Part shown: positions 27,852 through 36,459 of the stretch, piece by piece
Position numbering within the stretch: the first letter of the stretch is position 1
How the letters are laid out: each line of letters opens with the position of its first letter
Notes under the pieces: model-generated
Seen by the model: only the letters and a program-made list of their open reading frames with translations
What the model was told of the DNA's origin: nothing
The model's database searches: none
From: Nonomuraea ceibae
Lineage (GTDB): Bacteria > Actinomycetota > Actinomycetes > Streptosporangiales > Streptosporangiaceae
Assembly (NCBI RefSeq): GCF_019396325.1
Contig: NZ_JAHKRO010000078.1
Location: 1 to 45,948 of the forward strand
Direction: 5' to 3'
Length of the DNA: 45,948 nt
Program-made: the position numbers and the translations under genes

Positions 27852-28828
27852 CCGCCGCCTCCCGCACATACTGGCTCACCCAGCCCTGCCGCATCCGCCG
27901 TGAGGACAACAGCGTTCGCATCGAGCGTCCAGATCAAACGCCCGTACGCGTTCCCATCACCGACATCCGCGACCTGGTCGCCTTCGACCACGTGGACATC
28001 AACACCTCGGCGGTATCGCTGCTCAGCAGGCACGGCGTCATGGTCCACATCCTCGACCACTACGGCAACTACGCCGGCGCCATCGCACCCGCCGAGGACA
28101 CCAGCTCGGCACATGTCCTCCGCAGCCAGGTCGCAGTCGCGAGCACGGACGACAAGCGTCTGGAGATCGGCCGATCGCTCATCGCGGCCACGGCAGCCAA
28201 CGTCCGCTGGGCGCTGGACACGGACCTTCTCGACGCCCCGCTGGACCGGCTGACCGAGCAGCTCTCCACCTGCCGGACCAGCGATCAGCTCATGGGGGCC
28301 GAGGGCAACTTCCGCCGTACCGCCTGGGGCGTCCTGGACACCATCCTGCCGCCATGGCTACGCCTCGAAGGACGCAGCCGGCGGCCGCCTGCGAACGCGG
28401 GCAACGCTTTCATCAGCTACGCCAATTCCATCACGTACGCCCGCGTCCTGACGGCACTGCGCTGTACGCCGCTGCATCCGGCTCTTGGGTTCCTTCACGC
28501 CGACACCGATCGGCGTCGCAACACGCTTGCGCTGGATCTCGCCGAGCCCTTCAAGCCGTTGTTCGCCGAGCGCCTGCTGAAACGCGCTGCCGCCCAGAAG
28601 GCGTTACGACCAAGCGATTTCGAAAGCGACGTCGGCAATGCGTCACTCAGCAAGGAAGGGCGTAAGAAGGTTTCTGAGCTTATCCGGGCCGAGCTGGCCA
28701 CCACCGTCCACCACAGGCCACTGCGCCGGAAGGTCGCGTACGAGGAGCTCATTCACCTCGAGGCGCTCAAACTGGTACGGCTATGCCTCGAAGGAGCCGC
28801 CTACAAGCCGTTCCGGCCCTGGTGGTGA
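27848..28828 (+). CDS. cas1: Cas1 integrase, 326 aa
   Basis: Cas1 inserts new spacers at the leader end. Catalytic metal ligands are visible: E152 (GAEGNFRR), H217 (GFLHADTD) and E233 (LAEPFKP). N-terminal beta domain and C-terminal helical domain are of normal length. ATG 27848 lies within the ATGA overlap with cas4; the stop overlaps the cas2 GTG. Intact, so adaptation could be active. Confidence 0.95.
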   Translation: MTAASRTYWLTQPCRIRREDNSVRIERPDQTPVRVPITDIRDLVAFDHVDINTSAVSLLSRHGVMVHILDHYGNYAGAIAPAEDTSSAHVLRSQVAVASTDDKRLEIGRSLIAATAANVRWALDTDLLDAPLDRLTEQLSTCRTSDQLMGAEGNFRRTAWGVLDTILPPWLRLEGRSRRPPANAGNAFISYANSITYARVLTALRCTPLHPALGFLHADTDRRRNTLALDLAEPFKPLFAERLLKRAAAQKALRPSDFESDVGNASLSKEGRKKVSELIRAELATTVHHRPLRRKVAYEELIHLEALKLVRLCLEGAAYKPFRPWW

Positions 28829-29094
28829 TCGTGTTCGTCATACTCGTCTACGACACTCTTGCCGAACGCAATCCCGCAATTCTCAGGACCTGCCGGCAGT
28901 ACTTGCACTGGGTTCAGCGGAGCGTCTTTCAAGGCGAACTTTCTACTGCGCAGCATCGGAAGCTGATGAGTGCGATCAAGGCTCAGATTGATCCGAGCTA
29001 CGACAGTATCCTCGTGTACCGAACCCAAACGCCTCACAACATCCAGACCGACCTCATCGGCCAGGCCCTTGGCAACATCGACCCGGTCCTGTGA
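28825..29094 (+). CDS. cas2: Cas2, 89 aa
   Basis: Small ferredoxin-fold partner of Cas1. It starts VIVFVILVYDTLAERNPAIL, the typical first beta strand with the conserved Asp. GTG 28825 overlaps the cas1 stop (GTGA). Length is normal. It ends about 10 nt before leader 2, so the operon leads directly into the second array. Confidence 0.93.
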   Translation: MIVFVILVYDTLAERNPAILRTCRQYLHWVQRSVFQGELSTAQHRKLMSAIKAQIDPSYDSILVYRTQTPHNIQTDLIGQALGNIDPVL

Positions 29095-29104
29095 GTGCAC
29101 CCCT

Positions 29105-29197
29105 CTGACCTGGGCTTCTGCACTACCGGCGGACTGCTGCAAAACACACCACCGAAGGGCGGCAGACGATGGCTCTGACGTGCAACTTTACCCTCGG
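29105..29197 (+). promoter_or_regulatory. CRISPR leader 2
   Basis: Block 29115-29141 is identical over 27 nt to leader 1. CTCTGACGTG and TTTACC shortly before the first repeat also correspond. It lies between cas2 and array 2. Confidence 0.85.
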
Positions 29198-31023
29198 GTC
29201 GCTCATCACCCCTGGAGGGATCGCAACCGCGACACCGGATCACTCCCCCGCCCGATCGCGAGTCGCTCATCACCCCTGGAGGGATCGCAACCTCCGGGTT
29301 GTCGGGGCCGTCCACCCGCTCGACCAGGTGTCGCTCATCACCCCTGGAGGGATCGCAACCGGCGACCAGTGCAGTGAGACGGCGATGTACGCCGCGGTCG
29401 CTCATCACCCCTGGAGGGATCGCAACCACCACGAGCTGCTGATGCTGGCGGCCGCCTACAGCGAGTCGCTCATCACCCCTGGAGGGATCGCAACGCGAGC
29501 GACCGGTGTCCGGCGGGCTGACCCGGATGGGTCGCTCATCACCCCTGGAGGGATCGCAACCCGACGGGAAGCTGCCGGCGGACGCGGGCGTGCACGTCGC
29601 TCATCACCCCTGGAGGGATCGCAACCTGATCAGTGTGAACGTCTCAGACATGGGTGACCGTCGCTCATCACCCCTGGAGGGATCGCAACACGCCCCGGGG
29701 CCGGCAGTGGCACGCCCAGCTCGGCGGTCGCTCATCACCCCTGGAGGGATCGCAACCCGAGGTGGAGGCCCCCTCCGTCGATCCGGAGCTCGGTCGCTCA
29801 TCACCCCTGGAGGGATCGCAACTCCGCTCCTCGGCGAGCATCCTTGCGGTGATCGCCTGGGTCGCTCATCACCCCTGGAGGGATCGCAACCCGAACTGCC
29901 CGCCGACCAGCGCATCACCCTCACCGGTCGCTCATCACCCCTGGAGGGATCGCAACGCGACGCCACCCGCCAGACCATCACCCTCGACGACGCGTCGCTC
30001 ATCACCCCTGGAGGGATCGCAACCGCGGCGCATCGCCACGGTGGAGTCATGGTCAGCGGTCGCTCATCACCCCTGGAGGGATCGCAACGGCACGCAGACG
30101 CTCTCCAGCCTGTTCGGGGTGGCGGTCGCTCATCACCCCTGGAGGGATCGCAACCCGCGCGGTGTGTTGTTGCGCATCACGAAGCCGGGTCGCTCATCAC
30201 CCCTGGAGGGATCGCAACACGGCGACCCGGCCCAGACCGCGATCAGCTACTTGTCGCTCATCACCCCTGGAGGGATCGCAACCGATGGCGGTGGCGATGC
30301 GGGGGATGGCCTGTTCGGGTCGCTCATCACCCCTGGAGGGATCGCAACGGCACTGGCCGATGGCCCCGGCCTCCCACGTGACCGGCGTCGCTCATCACCC
30401 CTGGAGGGATCGCAACATGCAGGTCACGGCCACCGACCGGGCGGCCGGGTCCAGTCGCTCATCACCCCTGGAGGGATCGCAACGTCAGCGCGCGGGAGCC
30501 GGCCCGGGTGTGCATGTCGCTCATCACCCCTGGAGGGATCGCAACAGGCGACCGTGACGACGTGGACGCGCACCTGGTGGGTCGCTCATCACCCCTGGAG
30601 GGATCGCAACACGGCAAAGCCGTCTGGGCCCTGACGGTGCTGACCGGCGGTCGCTGGTCGCTCATCACCCCTGGAGGGATCGCAACAACGTCACTCCGCC
30701 CGGCTGGTAGGCGAGGACGGCCAGGTCGCTCATCACCCCTGGAGGGATCGCAACCGTGCGGGTTCAGCGCCGAGGGACGGCATCATCTCCGGGTCGCTCA
30801 TCACCCCTGGAGGGATCGCAACCCCATCCCGCGTCCGGCTGGCTGAACATGGTCGCCGTGTCGCTCATCACCCCTGGAGGGATCGCAACTCCAGCAGCCG
30901 GTGCAGGTGGTGGCGGACGGCCTCGTCGCTCATCACCCCTGGAGGGATCGCAACTGATGACCTGCTCAGCGTGGCCCTTGCCCTGGAGCTGGGGTCGCTC
31001 ATCACCCCTGGAGGGATCGCAAC
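29198..31023 (+). CRISPR. CRISPR array 2, 28 repeats and 27 spacers
   Basis: The 30-nt repeat (GTCGCTCATC…GGATCGCAAC, middle ACCCCTGGAG) occurs 28 times with no mismatch I could find. The first starts at 29198 and the last at 30994. Spacers are mostly 32-38 nt; the one at 30611-30656 is 46 nt. The 3' end ATCGCAAC is the expected crRNA handle, comparable to the ATTGAAAC handle common in type I-B. A short CCC/GGG stem can form in the repeat. Uniform repeats show a recent or well maintained array. Confidence 0.97.
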
Positions 31024-31085
31024 ACCACCACGTACAGGGGGAAGGTCGTGTTGTCGCGTGCCCCCGGTCCTCGCAGGCACGATAG

Positions 31086-33434
31086 TTATCTTGGGATTTT
31101 GGCCCCTTCTCGCAGGCCAGAAAAAGATGATCTTGTAAGGCGTGTAGGCGGCGCTCCCCCAGCGGACTCGACCAGCGCGAGAGCTTCCGTTGGCGGGCTT
31201 TCACGGCCAGGAATCGCCAGCGGCCGGCCGCGGCGCGGTACGCCTGTGTCGCGTCTGGAGCGGTGAGGCCCGGGAACGGCCATGTCGTCCGGGGTGCTCG
31301 CACCGGTCGGTTCGTTCGCCTCGAATGCTTCTTCCGGCGCGCCTTCCAGACTGGGCGCAACAGGCCATGGCGGTTCGGGGCCGTCCGTCTTCGCTACAGC
31401 GACGGGCCGTTCGCGCTCGTAAGCCGGGTCGTTCCACATGTCGACGATCGCGTGCCAGTCTGCCCTCTCCTTTTCATACCGTTTACGTCGCTCGTCCCAT
31501 TCCGCCTTGGCTCCGAGTTCGATGGCGACCTGGTCGAGGTCGGCGGAGCCGCGGACCCAGCCTCCGGGCTCGCGCACGGCCAGGTTGTATGCCGCCAGCG
31601 TGCGCAGCGCCTCAGCGCCGGCCGACCGGGAGACTCGAGCCAGGCGGGCGACCTGGGTCGCGCCGGTGGGTGCGGTCGTCAGCACGCCGAGCACGAGGGC
31701 TGCGATGGCTCCGAGTTCGTGCAGGGCGGGGTGGAGGATGTCGATGAAGCCGCCGCGCCACCGGATCCATCGGGCCTCTTCCTGGTAGCGGGTCGGGACG
31801 CGCAGGCGGTAGCGGTCAGCTGCCTTTCCCCGGCCTGCCTCCACCAGCACGATCAGCGGATCATGGGCTTCGCGCAGGCGTTTGAGGTGACGGGCGACGA
31901 CGCTGTGGTCCGCGCCGACCAGCAGGGCCAAGGCCCGGCAGCCGAAGGCGGGGGTGGCCGAGCCGTCCATACGGGCGGCCACGGCCATCGCTCGCAGCAG
32001 GAGGCGGACCAGTGGTGCGGCCCGGCCCCAGCTCTCGAGCTGTTCACGGTCGTGCTCAGCGAGCCAGATACACGTCCTCCACTGGAGGATCTGCTGCCAA
32101 GCGTTCAGGACTCGGGTATCGGCTGCCGCGGGAGAGACGGTCTTGATTCCCCAGATGTTTCGGTCATGGACGCTAGGCGAATCTACATCGTAAAGGCGCT
32201 CGGTTTGAAGTCGATCCTGAGCTCCCGCCAACAGCCGGTCAGACGGCGACACAGAATCGGCAGCGAGAGGGGGCGCCGTGGATAGGTAGCTCTGGCTTGT
32301 GTGGTGCTTGCGGACATGCCTCGTCCAGGCGACTCCGCTGACTGCCTTGTGCCAGTCCCTCCGCAGCAGCTCGTCTTGCTGGTCAGGAGTTCGGGTGCCC
32401 TGGGCTCGGGAGTCGAGCAGGCGCGCCAGTCCGGCCCATTCGCCGGACCGTATGCGGGTGCGGATGTCGCTGAGGCGGTGTCCGCCGGCGGCCAGGTGGT
32501 TGAGCAGGCCGAGTCTCGGCTCGGAGGCAGAAGCGGCGCCTGTCGCCTTCCAGTCGCCGGCGAGGGCGAGCTGCTGGTAGGGCGGCTGTGGTGGGCGTGC
32601 GCCGCCGGTGCGCTGGAGCCAGGGGTGACCGTCGATGTCGAGTGGGATGTCGATGACGATGTCGCAGTCTGGGCAGGTGCGACCGGCCTCTCCAGCAGTG
32701 AGGGAGGGCATTGCTCCGGTCCTGGTGGCCGGGGCGTCGAGGAGGGCGAGCTCGGTGGTGAGCTCCTGTTGGAGAGCAGTCCAGACGTTTGCGCCGCACG
32801 GCCGGTGCAGGATGTGTTCGGCCTGTTCGATCGGCATCGTGAGCAGCACGAACCCGGTGAGGCGCCCGCGGTGGATCTTGTGCCGGGCGCCTGGGGGGCG
32901 GATCTGTCCGCCGCGGCTGAGCGGGTTGAGGTCCAGGCTCGGGAAGCGGTGCTTCAGGGCTCGGGCGAGGCGGAGCAGTTCGTCGTGGGGGAGAGGAGCC
33001 GACCAGCGGATGATGAGGTGGCGGCCGCCGCTGGGGGACAGGGTGTGGATGGCTCGGCCGCCGCATCGTGTGATGAGGTCGAGGACGCCTTGGGCGTGCT
33101 TGGCGACGAGGTCGGTTGCAGAGCTGTCTGGGTGGCCAGGGGTGCGGGCGACGTCGAAGTCGAGCCAGAGGACCTGGCTGGTGGCTTCGGGGGTGAACAG
33201 GTCGATGGTGGAAGGTTTGTCGGGCAGTTGTGGCCGGACGGGGGCGAGCGGTCGGGTGTGCTTGCCGCCGGGGAAGCTTTTGCCACCGTCGGGTGAGATG
33301 CGGATGCGTAGTTGCTGGGCCAGCAGGGGTACCAGTCGGGCGTAGGTCTCGGTCGCGTGGGCGGTCGCGGTCGCCCAGTCGGCTTCGGTGGCTGGGCGCA
33401 GCGGTACTGGCGACACGTCGACGAGTCCGGACAT
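31086..33434 (-). CDS. Primase-polymerase-like replication protein, 782 aa
   Basis: The N-terminal ~200 residues look like an archaeo-eukaryotic primase domain. A hydrophobic strand ends in D92-F-D94 (VLWLDFD), a Ser/Gly/His motif follows (SPSGGRH, 133-139), then a basic PGARHK. A CxxC pair (CPDC) and a helical central part follow. At about 560-690 lie winged-helix-like units, one with GATQVARLARVSRSAGAEAL. The C-terminus is low-complexity. Prim-pol proteins are one of the replication initiator types (RepPP) of actinomycete integrative elements, so element replication is the likeliest role. ATG 33434 is preferred; the frame opens at 33587 but the extra 51 residues look non-coding and cross a palindrome. 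The gene ends 62 bp from array 2, facing it. Confidence 0.7.
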   Translation of the reverse strand: MSGLVDVSPVPLRPATEADWATATAHATETYARLVPLLAQQLRIRISPDGGKSFPGGKHTRPLAPVRPQLPDKPSTIDLFTPEATSQVLWLDFDVARTPGHPDSSATDLVAKHAQGVLDLITRCGGRAIHTLSPSGGRHLIIRWSAPLPHDELLRLARALKHRFPSLDLNPLSRGGQIRPPGARHKIHRGRLTGFVLLTMPIEQAEHILHRPCGANVWTALQQELTTELALLDAPATRTGAMPSLTAGEAGRTCPDCDIVIDIPLDIDGHPWLQRTGGARPPQPPYQQLALAGDWKATGAASASEPRLGLLNHLAAGGHRLSDIRTRIRSGEWAGLARLLDSRAQGTRTPDQQDELLRRDWHKAVSGVAWTRHVRKHHTSQSYLSTAPPLAADSVSPSDRLLAGAQDRLQTERLYDVDSPSVHDRNIWGIKTVSPAAADTRVLNAWQQILQWRTCIWLAEHDREQLESWGRAAPLVRLLLRAMAVAARMDGSATPAFGCRALALLVGADHSVVARHLKRLREAHDPLIVLVEAGRGKAADRYRLRVPTRYQEEARWIRWRGGFIDILHPALHELGAIAALVLGVLTTAPTGATQVARLARVSRSAGAEALRTLAAYNLAVREPGGWVRGSADLDQVAIELGAKAEWDERRKRYEKERADWHAIVDMWNDPAYERERPVAVAKTDGPEPPWPVAPSLEGAPEEAFEANEPTGASTPDDMAVPGPHRSRRDTGVPRRGRPLAIPGRESPPTEALALVESAGGAPPTRLTRSSFSGLREGAKIPR

Positions 33435-33510
33435 TGCCTGATAGGCGGTCCGGTGGGGTTCCGAGGACGCGCAGGTCCTCGGAAGGGTAGTCGAGCTGGG
33501 TCCAGAGCTG

Positions 33511-33537
33511 TCATTTGGGCGGCACTCGTCCAAATGA
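33511..33537. promoter_or_regulatory. Palindrome upstream of the prim-pol gene
   Basis: Perfect 8-bp inverted repeat TCATTTGG (33511-33518) and CCAAATGA (33530-33537), 11 nt apart, about 80 nt upstream of the preferred start. Likely an operator or a replication-control site. Confidence 0.45.
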
Positions 33538-33741
33538 GGCAATGCTGGGCTCAGTCCAGGGCGGGGTTGTATGGTGGCTCCAGGCATGACAGCACCTGCT
33601 GGTGTGTCGGCTCCAACAAAGTGTCCTTGGACCCCGAATTGGTACGGCCCGTAGAACCAGCGGGTCAGCGGCGAGGTCTCACGTTTGTGGTTGGCGCCCG
33701 TATTGCGAGATCCTCGTTCAGTTGTGTGGTGTTAATGCGGC

Positions 33742-33772
33742 CGCCCCGGAGATTTCGGGGCGTTTCGCTTTT
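33742..33772 (+). terminator. Rightward intrinsic terminator without a rightward gene
   Basis: Stem CGCCCCG (33742-33748) and CGGGGCG (33756-33762), 7-nt loop, followed directly by TTTCGCTTTT. The T-rich side shows it ends rightward transcripts. No rightward gene lies upstream back to array 2, so it may end a small RNA diverging from the prim-pol gene. Confidence 0.6.
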
Positions 33773-33820
33773 ATGGGGTCTTCGTTGTCGCCTCCGTCCG
33801 AGGCGAGCTAGTGATCGACA

Positions 33821-34141
33821 TCAGGCAGCTGTCTCGGTTGGGGCCTGCAGCGAATCGACGTTGGGCAGCATGTCTGGGATCACGTCGCTTCCTATAGCCC
33901 TGACCTGCGCGCAGGTGGATGAGAGGGGGCGTTGGACGAGTGCGCTCATCGATGAGACTGGCGAGCAGGACGTTGAAAGAGATGCCACGCTTCTTCGCCG
34001 GCGCGTGGGCGAAAATGAGCTCATGGTCGGCCAGCGGGATGGAGGTGTTGAAAACATGGTCCGGGTCGTTGGCCGCCTGCTCGAGGCATGTGGCCTTGCC
34101 GCCTCGATGACGTCTGCGGCTGCCGGACGCTTCTACGGCTG
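33821..34141 (-). pseudogene. Remnant of an unrecognised gene, frameshifted
   Basis: A leftward frame reads sensibly as DHVFNTSIPLADHELIFAHA and then KKRGISFNVLLASLIDE. After about 33890 the neighbouring frame continues as GSDVIPDMLPNVDSLQAPTE and ends at 33821. The two join with a one-base indel. No ribosome site or clear start was found. Family not recognised; a partition-type protein is only a guess from context. Confidence 0.35.
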
Positions 34142-34374
34142 ATGTCGCCGTGAGGCTAGATCTCGCCCTATGCGCGTCCCCGAGTGGAGTCACTTCCGGT
34201 CGGCGTGCCGAACTTCTCTCCCCCGCGTACGGAGTGATCATGCCTTCTGCGGTCGAGCTCGACGGCATGCAGATGGCGATGTCGTGCTGTTCGGGGCTCC
34301 GGGAGCCTGAGCCAGTGCGCCCCTCGGGGCCGATCGGCGCCATTGCTGTCCTGGATTGTGGCCGCATGTCGTGG

Positions 34375-35604
34375 TTAGCCAGAGCGGACGGGCAGAGTCA
34401 TCGGCTGATGGGTCATCGCCTGGCTGGTCCAGGTGATCGACTCCAAGGGGATGCCCGGGCGTAGAGCCGGCGCCCAGGCGATGAGAGCGCACAGGGCTTC
34501 TTGGAGCATCATCCGTGCCATGGAGGCGCCCAGGCAGTAATGCGGGCCGTGGCCGAAGGCCAGATGGGGGAGGGCCTTGGTGCCGTGCGCGTAGCGGTGG
34601 ATGTCGAAGCGGTACGGCTCGGGGAACGCGTGCGGGTCGAAGTTGCCCGCGCGGTAGTTGGGCAGCACGACGGTGCCTGCGGGGATGTGCGTGCCGGAAG
34701 GCAGTGTGAGGTCGGCGGCGACGAGACGCAGGAGCCCGTCGCTGCCGGGTCCCTCTGTTCTCAGGATCTCTTCCACTGCGGCTGGGATCAGGTCGCCGTC
34801 GTTGACGAGTTGCTGGTATTGCTCGGGGTGCAGCAGCAGCCGGTAGACGCCGCGCGAGATCATCATGGCGGTGGTTTCGTGGCCGGCGACGATGAGTGTG
34901 ATCAAGACGTTCACGAGCTCGTTCTCGTTGAGCTGGTCGTCTTCGTCACGTGCCTGGATCAACAGGTCAACCAGGTCTTGGCCGGGCTGGTCGCGATGCG
35001 TCTCGATCAGGGTGGCGGCGTACTGGGTGAGCGACACGAAGGCCTCGAAGCGGGATTCGGCCGATGCGTTCGAGGAGGCCAGGAAGCTTGTGGTCCAGGT
35101 GTGGAAGTGTTGGCGGTCACCGGGTGGCACGCCGAGGATCTGGCAGATCACCTGGGAGGCCAGCGGCACCGCGAACTGGCTGACGAGGTCGACGACGGGT
35201 TCGGTGCAGTCGGCGAGGAGTTCGTCGGCGACGGCTCGGCAGGGTTCGCGCCAGCGTTCGGCCTGCTTGGCGGTGAAGGCTCCGCCGAGGATGGCGCGCT
35301 GCCGGCGGTGCTCCGCGCCGTCCAGGTTGAGGAGTACGTCCGGTACGTCGTCGACCGATGGGCCGGCTCCGACCATGCGGGGGCGGCCGGGGCCGGTGAC
35401 CTGACGGCTGGTGTGGGGGCATGCCAGGACATTCTGAACGTCGGCGTAGGTCACCAGCATGGGCACCTTGTCGCCACTGGGCAGGCGGACGGGGGCCGCC
35501 GGTGCCTCGTGGTGGCGACGGGCGAGGTTGGCGGGCATGGTCCCGTGCGGGCCTGGGGTGAAGTCCGTGGGGACCGGGGTGTCGCGGGTGATCTCGGCAG
35601 TCAT
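34375..35604 (-). CDS. Cytochrome P450, 409 aa
   Basis: Soluble bacterial P450 monooxygenase. Oxygen-binding I-helix AGHETT (240-245), K-helix E279-x-x-R282 and heme-binding loop FGHGPHYCLG with C357 as the thiolate ligand; HR in helix C at 99-100. ATG 35604 follows AGGAGG at ideal spacing; the frame extends to 35736 but those 44 residues look non-coding. It lies 43 nt downstream of the SDR gene on the same strand, so oxidation by both on one substrate is plausible. No ferredoxin gene is nearby. Substrate unknown. Confidence 0.93.
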   Translation of the reverse strand: MTAEITRDTPVPTDFTPGPHGTMPANLARRHHEAPAAPVRLPSGDKVPMLVTYADVQNVLACPHTSRQVTGPGRPRMVGAGPSVDDVPDVLLNLDGAEHRRQRAILGGAFTAKQAERWREPCRAVADELLADCTEPVVDLVSQFAVPLASQVICQILGVPPGDRQHFHTWTTSFLASSNASAESRFEAFVSLTQYAATLIETHRDQPGQDLVDLLIQARDEDDQLNENELVNVLITLIVAGHETTAMMISRGVYRLLLHPEQYQQLVNDGDLIPAAVEEILRTEGPGSDGLLRLVAADLTLPSGTHIPAGTVVLPNYRAGNFDPHAFPEPYRFDIHRYAHGTKALPHLAFGHGPHYCLGASMARMMLQEALCALIAWAPALRPGIPLESITWTSQAMTHQPMTLPVRSG

Positions 35605-35647
35605 GGTGGCCTCCTGGGGGTGCAGGGGGTGGGAGTCGACTGGCTGG

Positions 35648-36424
35648 CTAGATACGCAGGCCGCCGCTGACGACGTAGTCAGCGCCGGTGATGCTCGCGG
35701 CGCGGGTGCTGAGGAGATAAACGGCGAGACTGGCAATCTCTTCAGCGGTGATCATGCGGCCGGTGGTCATGCCGAGCTGGCTGGGCAGTGACGCATGCAG
35801 GCCGTCGAGGCTGACGCCGTTGGCGGCGGCCACGCCTTCCCACATGTGGGTGGCGGTGGGGCCGGGGGAGATGGAGTTGCTGCGTACGCCGTAGGGGCCG
35901 TAGCGGGCAGCTAATCCTTTGCTTATGGCGATGAGCGCCGCTTTGGCCGCGCTGTAGATCAGCGGGCCGGCGCCGGGCATGTGGGCAGCAAGCCCGGCGA
36001 TGTGCACCATGGCGCCGCGGCGTGCGATGAGTCTGGGGACGAGTAGTTCGGCGAGGCGCAACGCGGTGATGACGTTGAGGTCCAGGGTGGGCCGTGAATC
36101 CTGTAGGGCGTGCAGGAGGTCGTCGTGCAGGAGGTCGTCGTGCAGGAGGTCGTCGTGCAGGGAGGGGCCGCCGATGCAGTTGACCCAGAAGTCGACGTCT
36201 CCCAAATGCCGCTCAACGCGGTTGGTCAGCAGCGTGGCGCCGCCTGCGAGGGTCAGGTCGATGCGCACGGCATGGGCGCCGGTTTCGTCGAGTTCGTGGC
36301 TGCCGTTGCGGGACACGGCGACCACGTCGACGCCCTCCTGGCGCAGTTCGCGGACGACTGCCAGTCCGATGCCCCTGCTGGCGCCGGTGACGACGGCCCG
36401 CTTGCCGGTCAGGCCAAGGTCCAT
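35648..36424 (-). CDS. Short-chain dehydrogenase/reductase (SDR), 258 aa
   Basis: Rossmann-fold NAD(P)-dependent oxidoreductase. Cofactor motif TGASRGIG at 13-20, N117, and Y157-x-x-x-K161 (YSAAK). The usual catalytic Ser 13 residues before the Tyr is Gly144 here (HIAGLAAH), so activity may be altered. Residues 90-105 contain three copies of DDLLH from a 15-bp tandem repeat, an insertion in the loop after the NCIGG strand. ATG 36424 follows GAGGAAACC. Probably co-transcribed with the P450 and the upstream unknown gene. Confidence 0.9.
   Translation of the reverse strand: MDLGLTGKRAVVTGASRGIGLAVVRELRQEGVDVVAVSRNGSHELDETGAHAVRIDLTLAGGATLLTNRVERHLGDVDFWVNCIGGPSLHDDLLHDDLLHDDLLHALQDSRPTLDLNVITALRLAELLVPRLIARRGAMVHIAGLAAHMPGAGPLIYSAAKAALIAISKGLAARYGPYGVRSNSISPGPTATHMWEGVAAANGVSLDGLHASLPSQLGMTTGRMITAEEIASLAVYLLSTRAASITGADYVVSGGLRI
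36111..36155. repeat. Three perfect 15-bp tandem repeats inside the SDR gene
   Basis: Unit TGCAGGAGGTCGTCG at 36111, 36126 and 36141, followed by a partial fourth copy. It is in frame and adds DDLLH units, so copy number can change without breaking the gene. Confidence 0.9.
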
Positions 36425-36459
36425 GGGTTTCCTCTTCGCCGGGAATGAGATGTGTCGGC

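Noticed and set aside
29604..30634. Long ORFs across array 2
   Set aside because: They arise because repeats plus spacers lack stops in some frames; the repeating RSSPLEGSQ-type peptides are translated CRISPR repeats.
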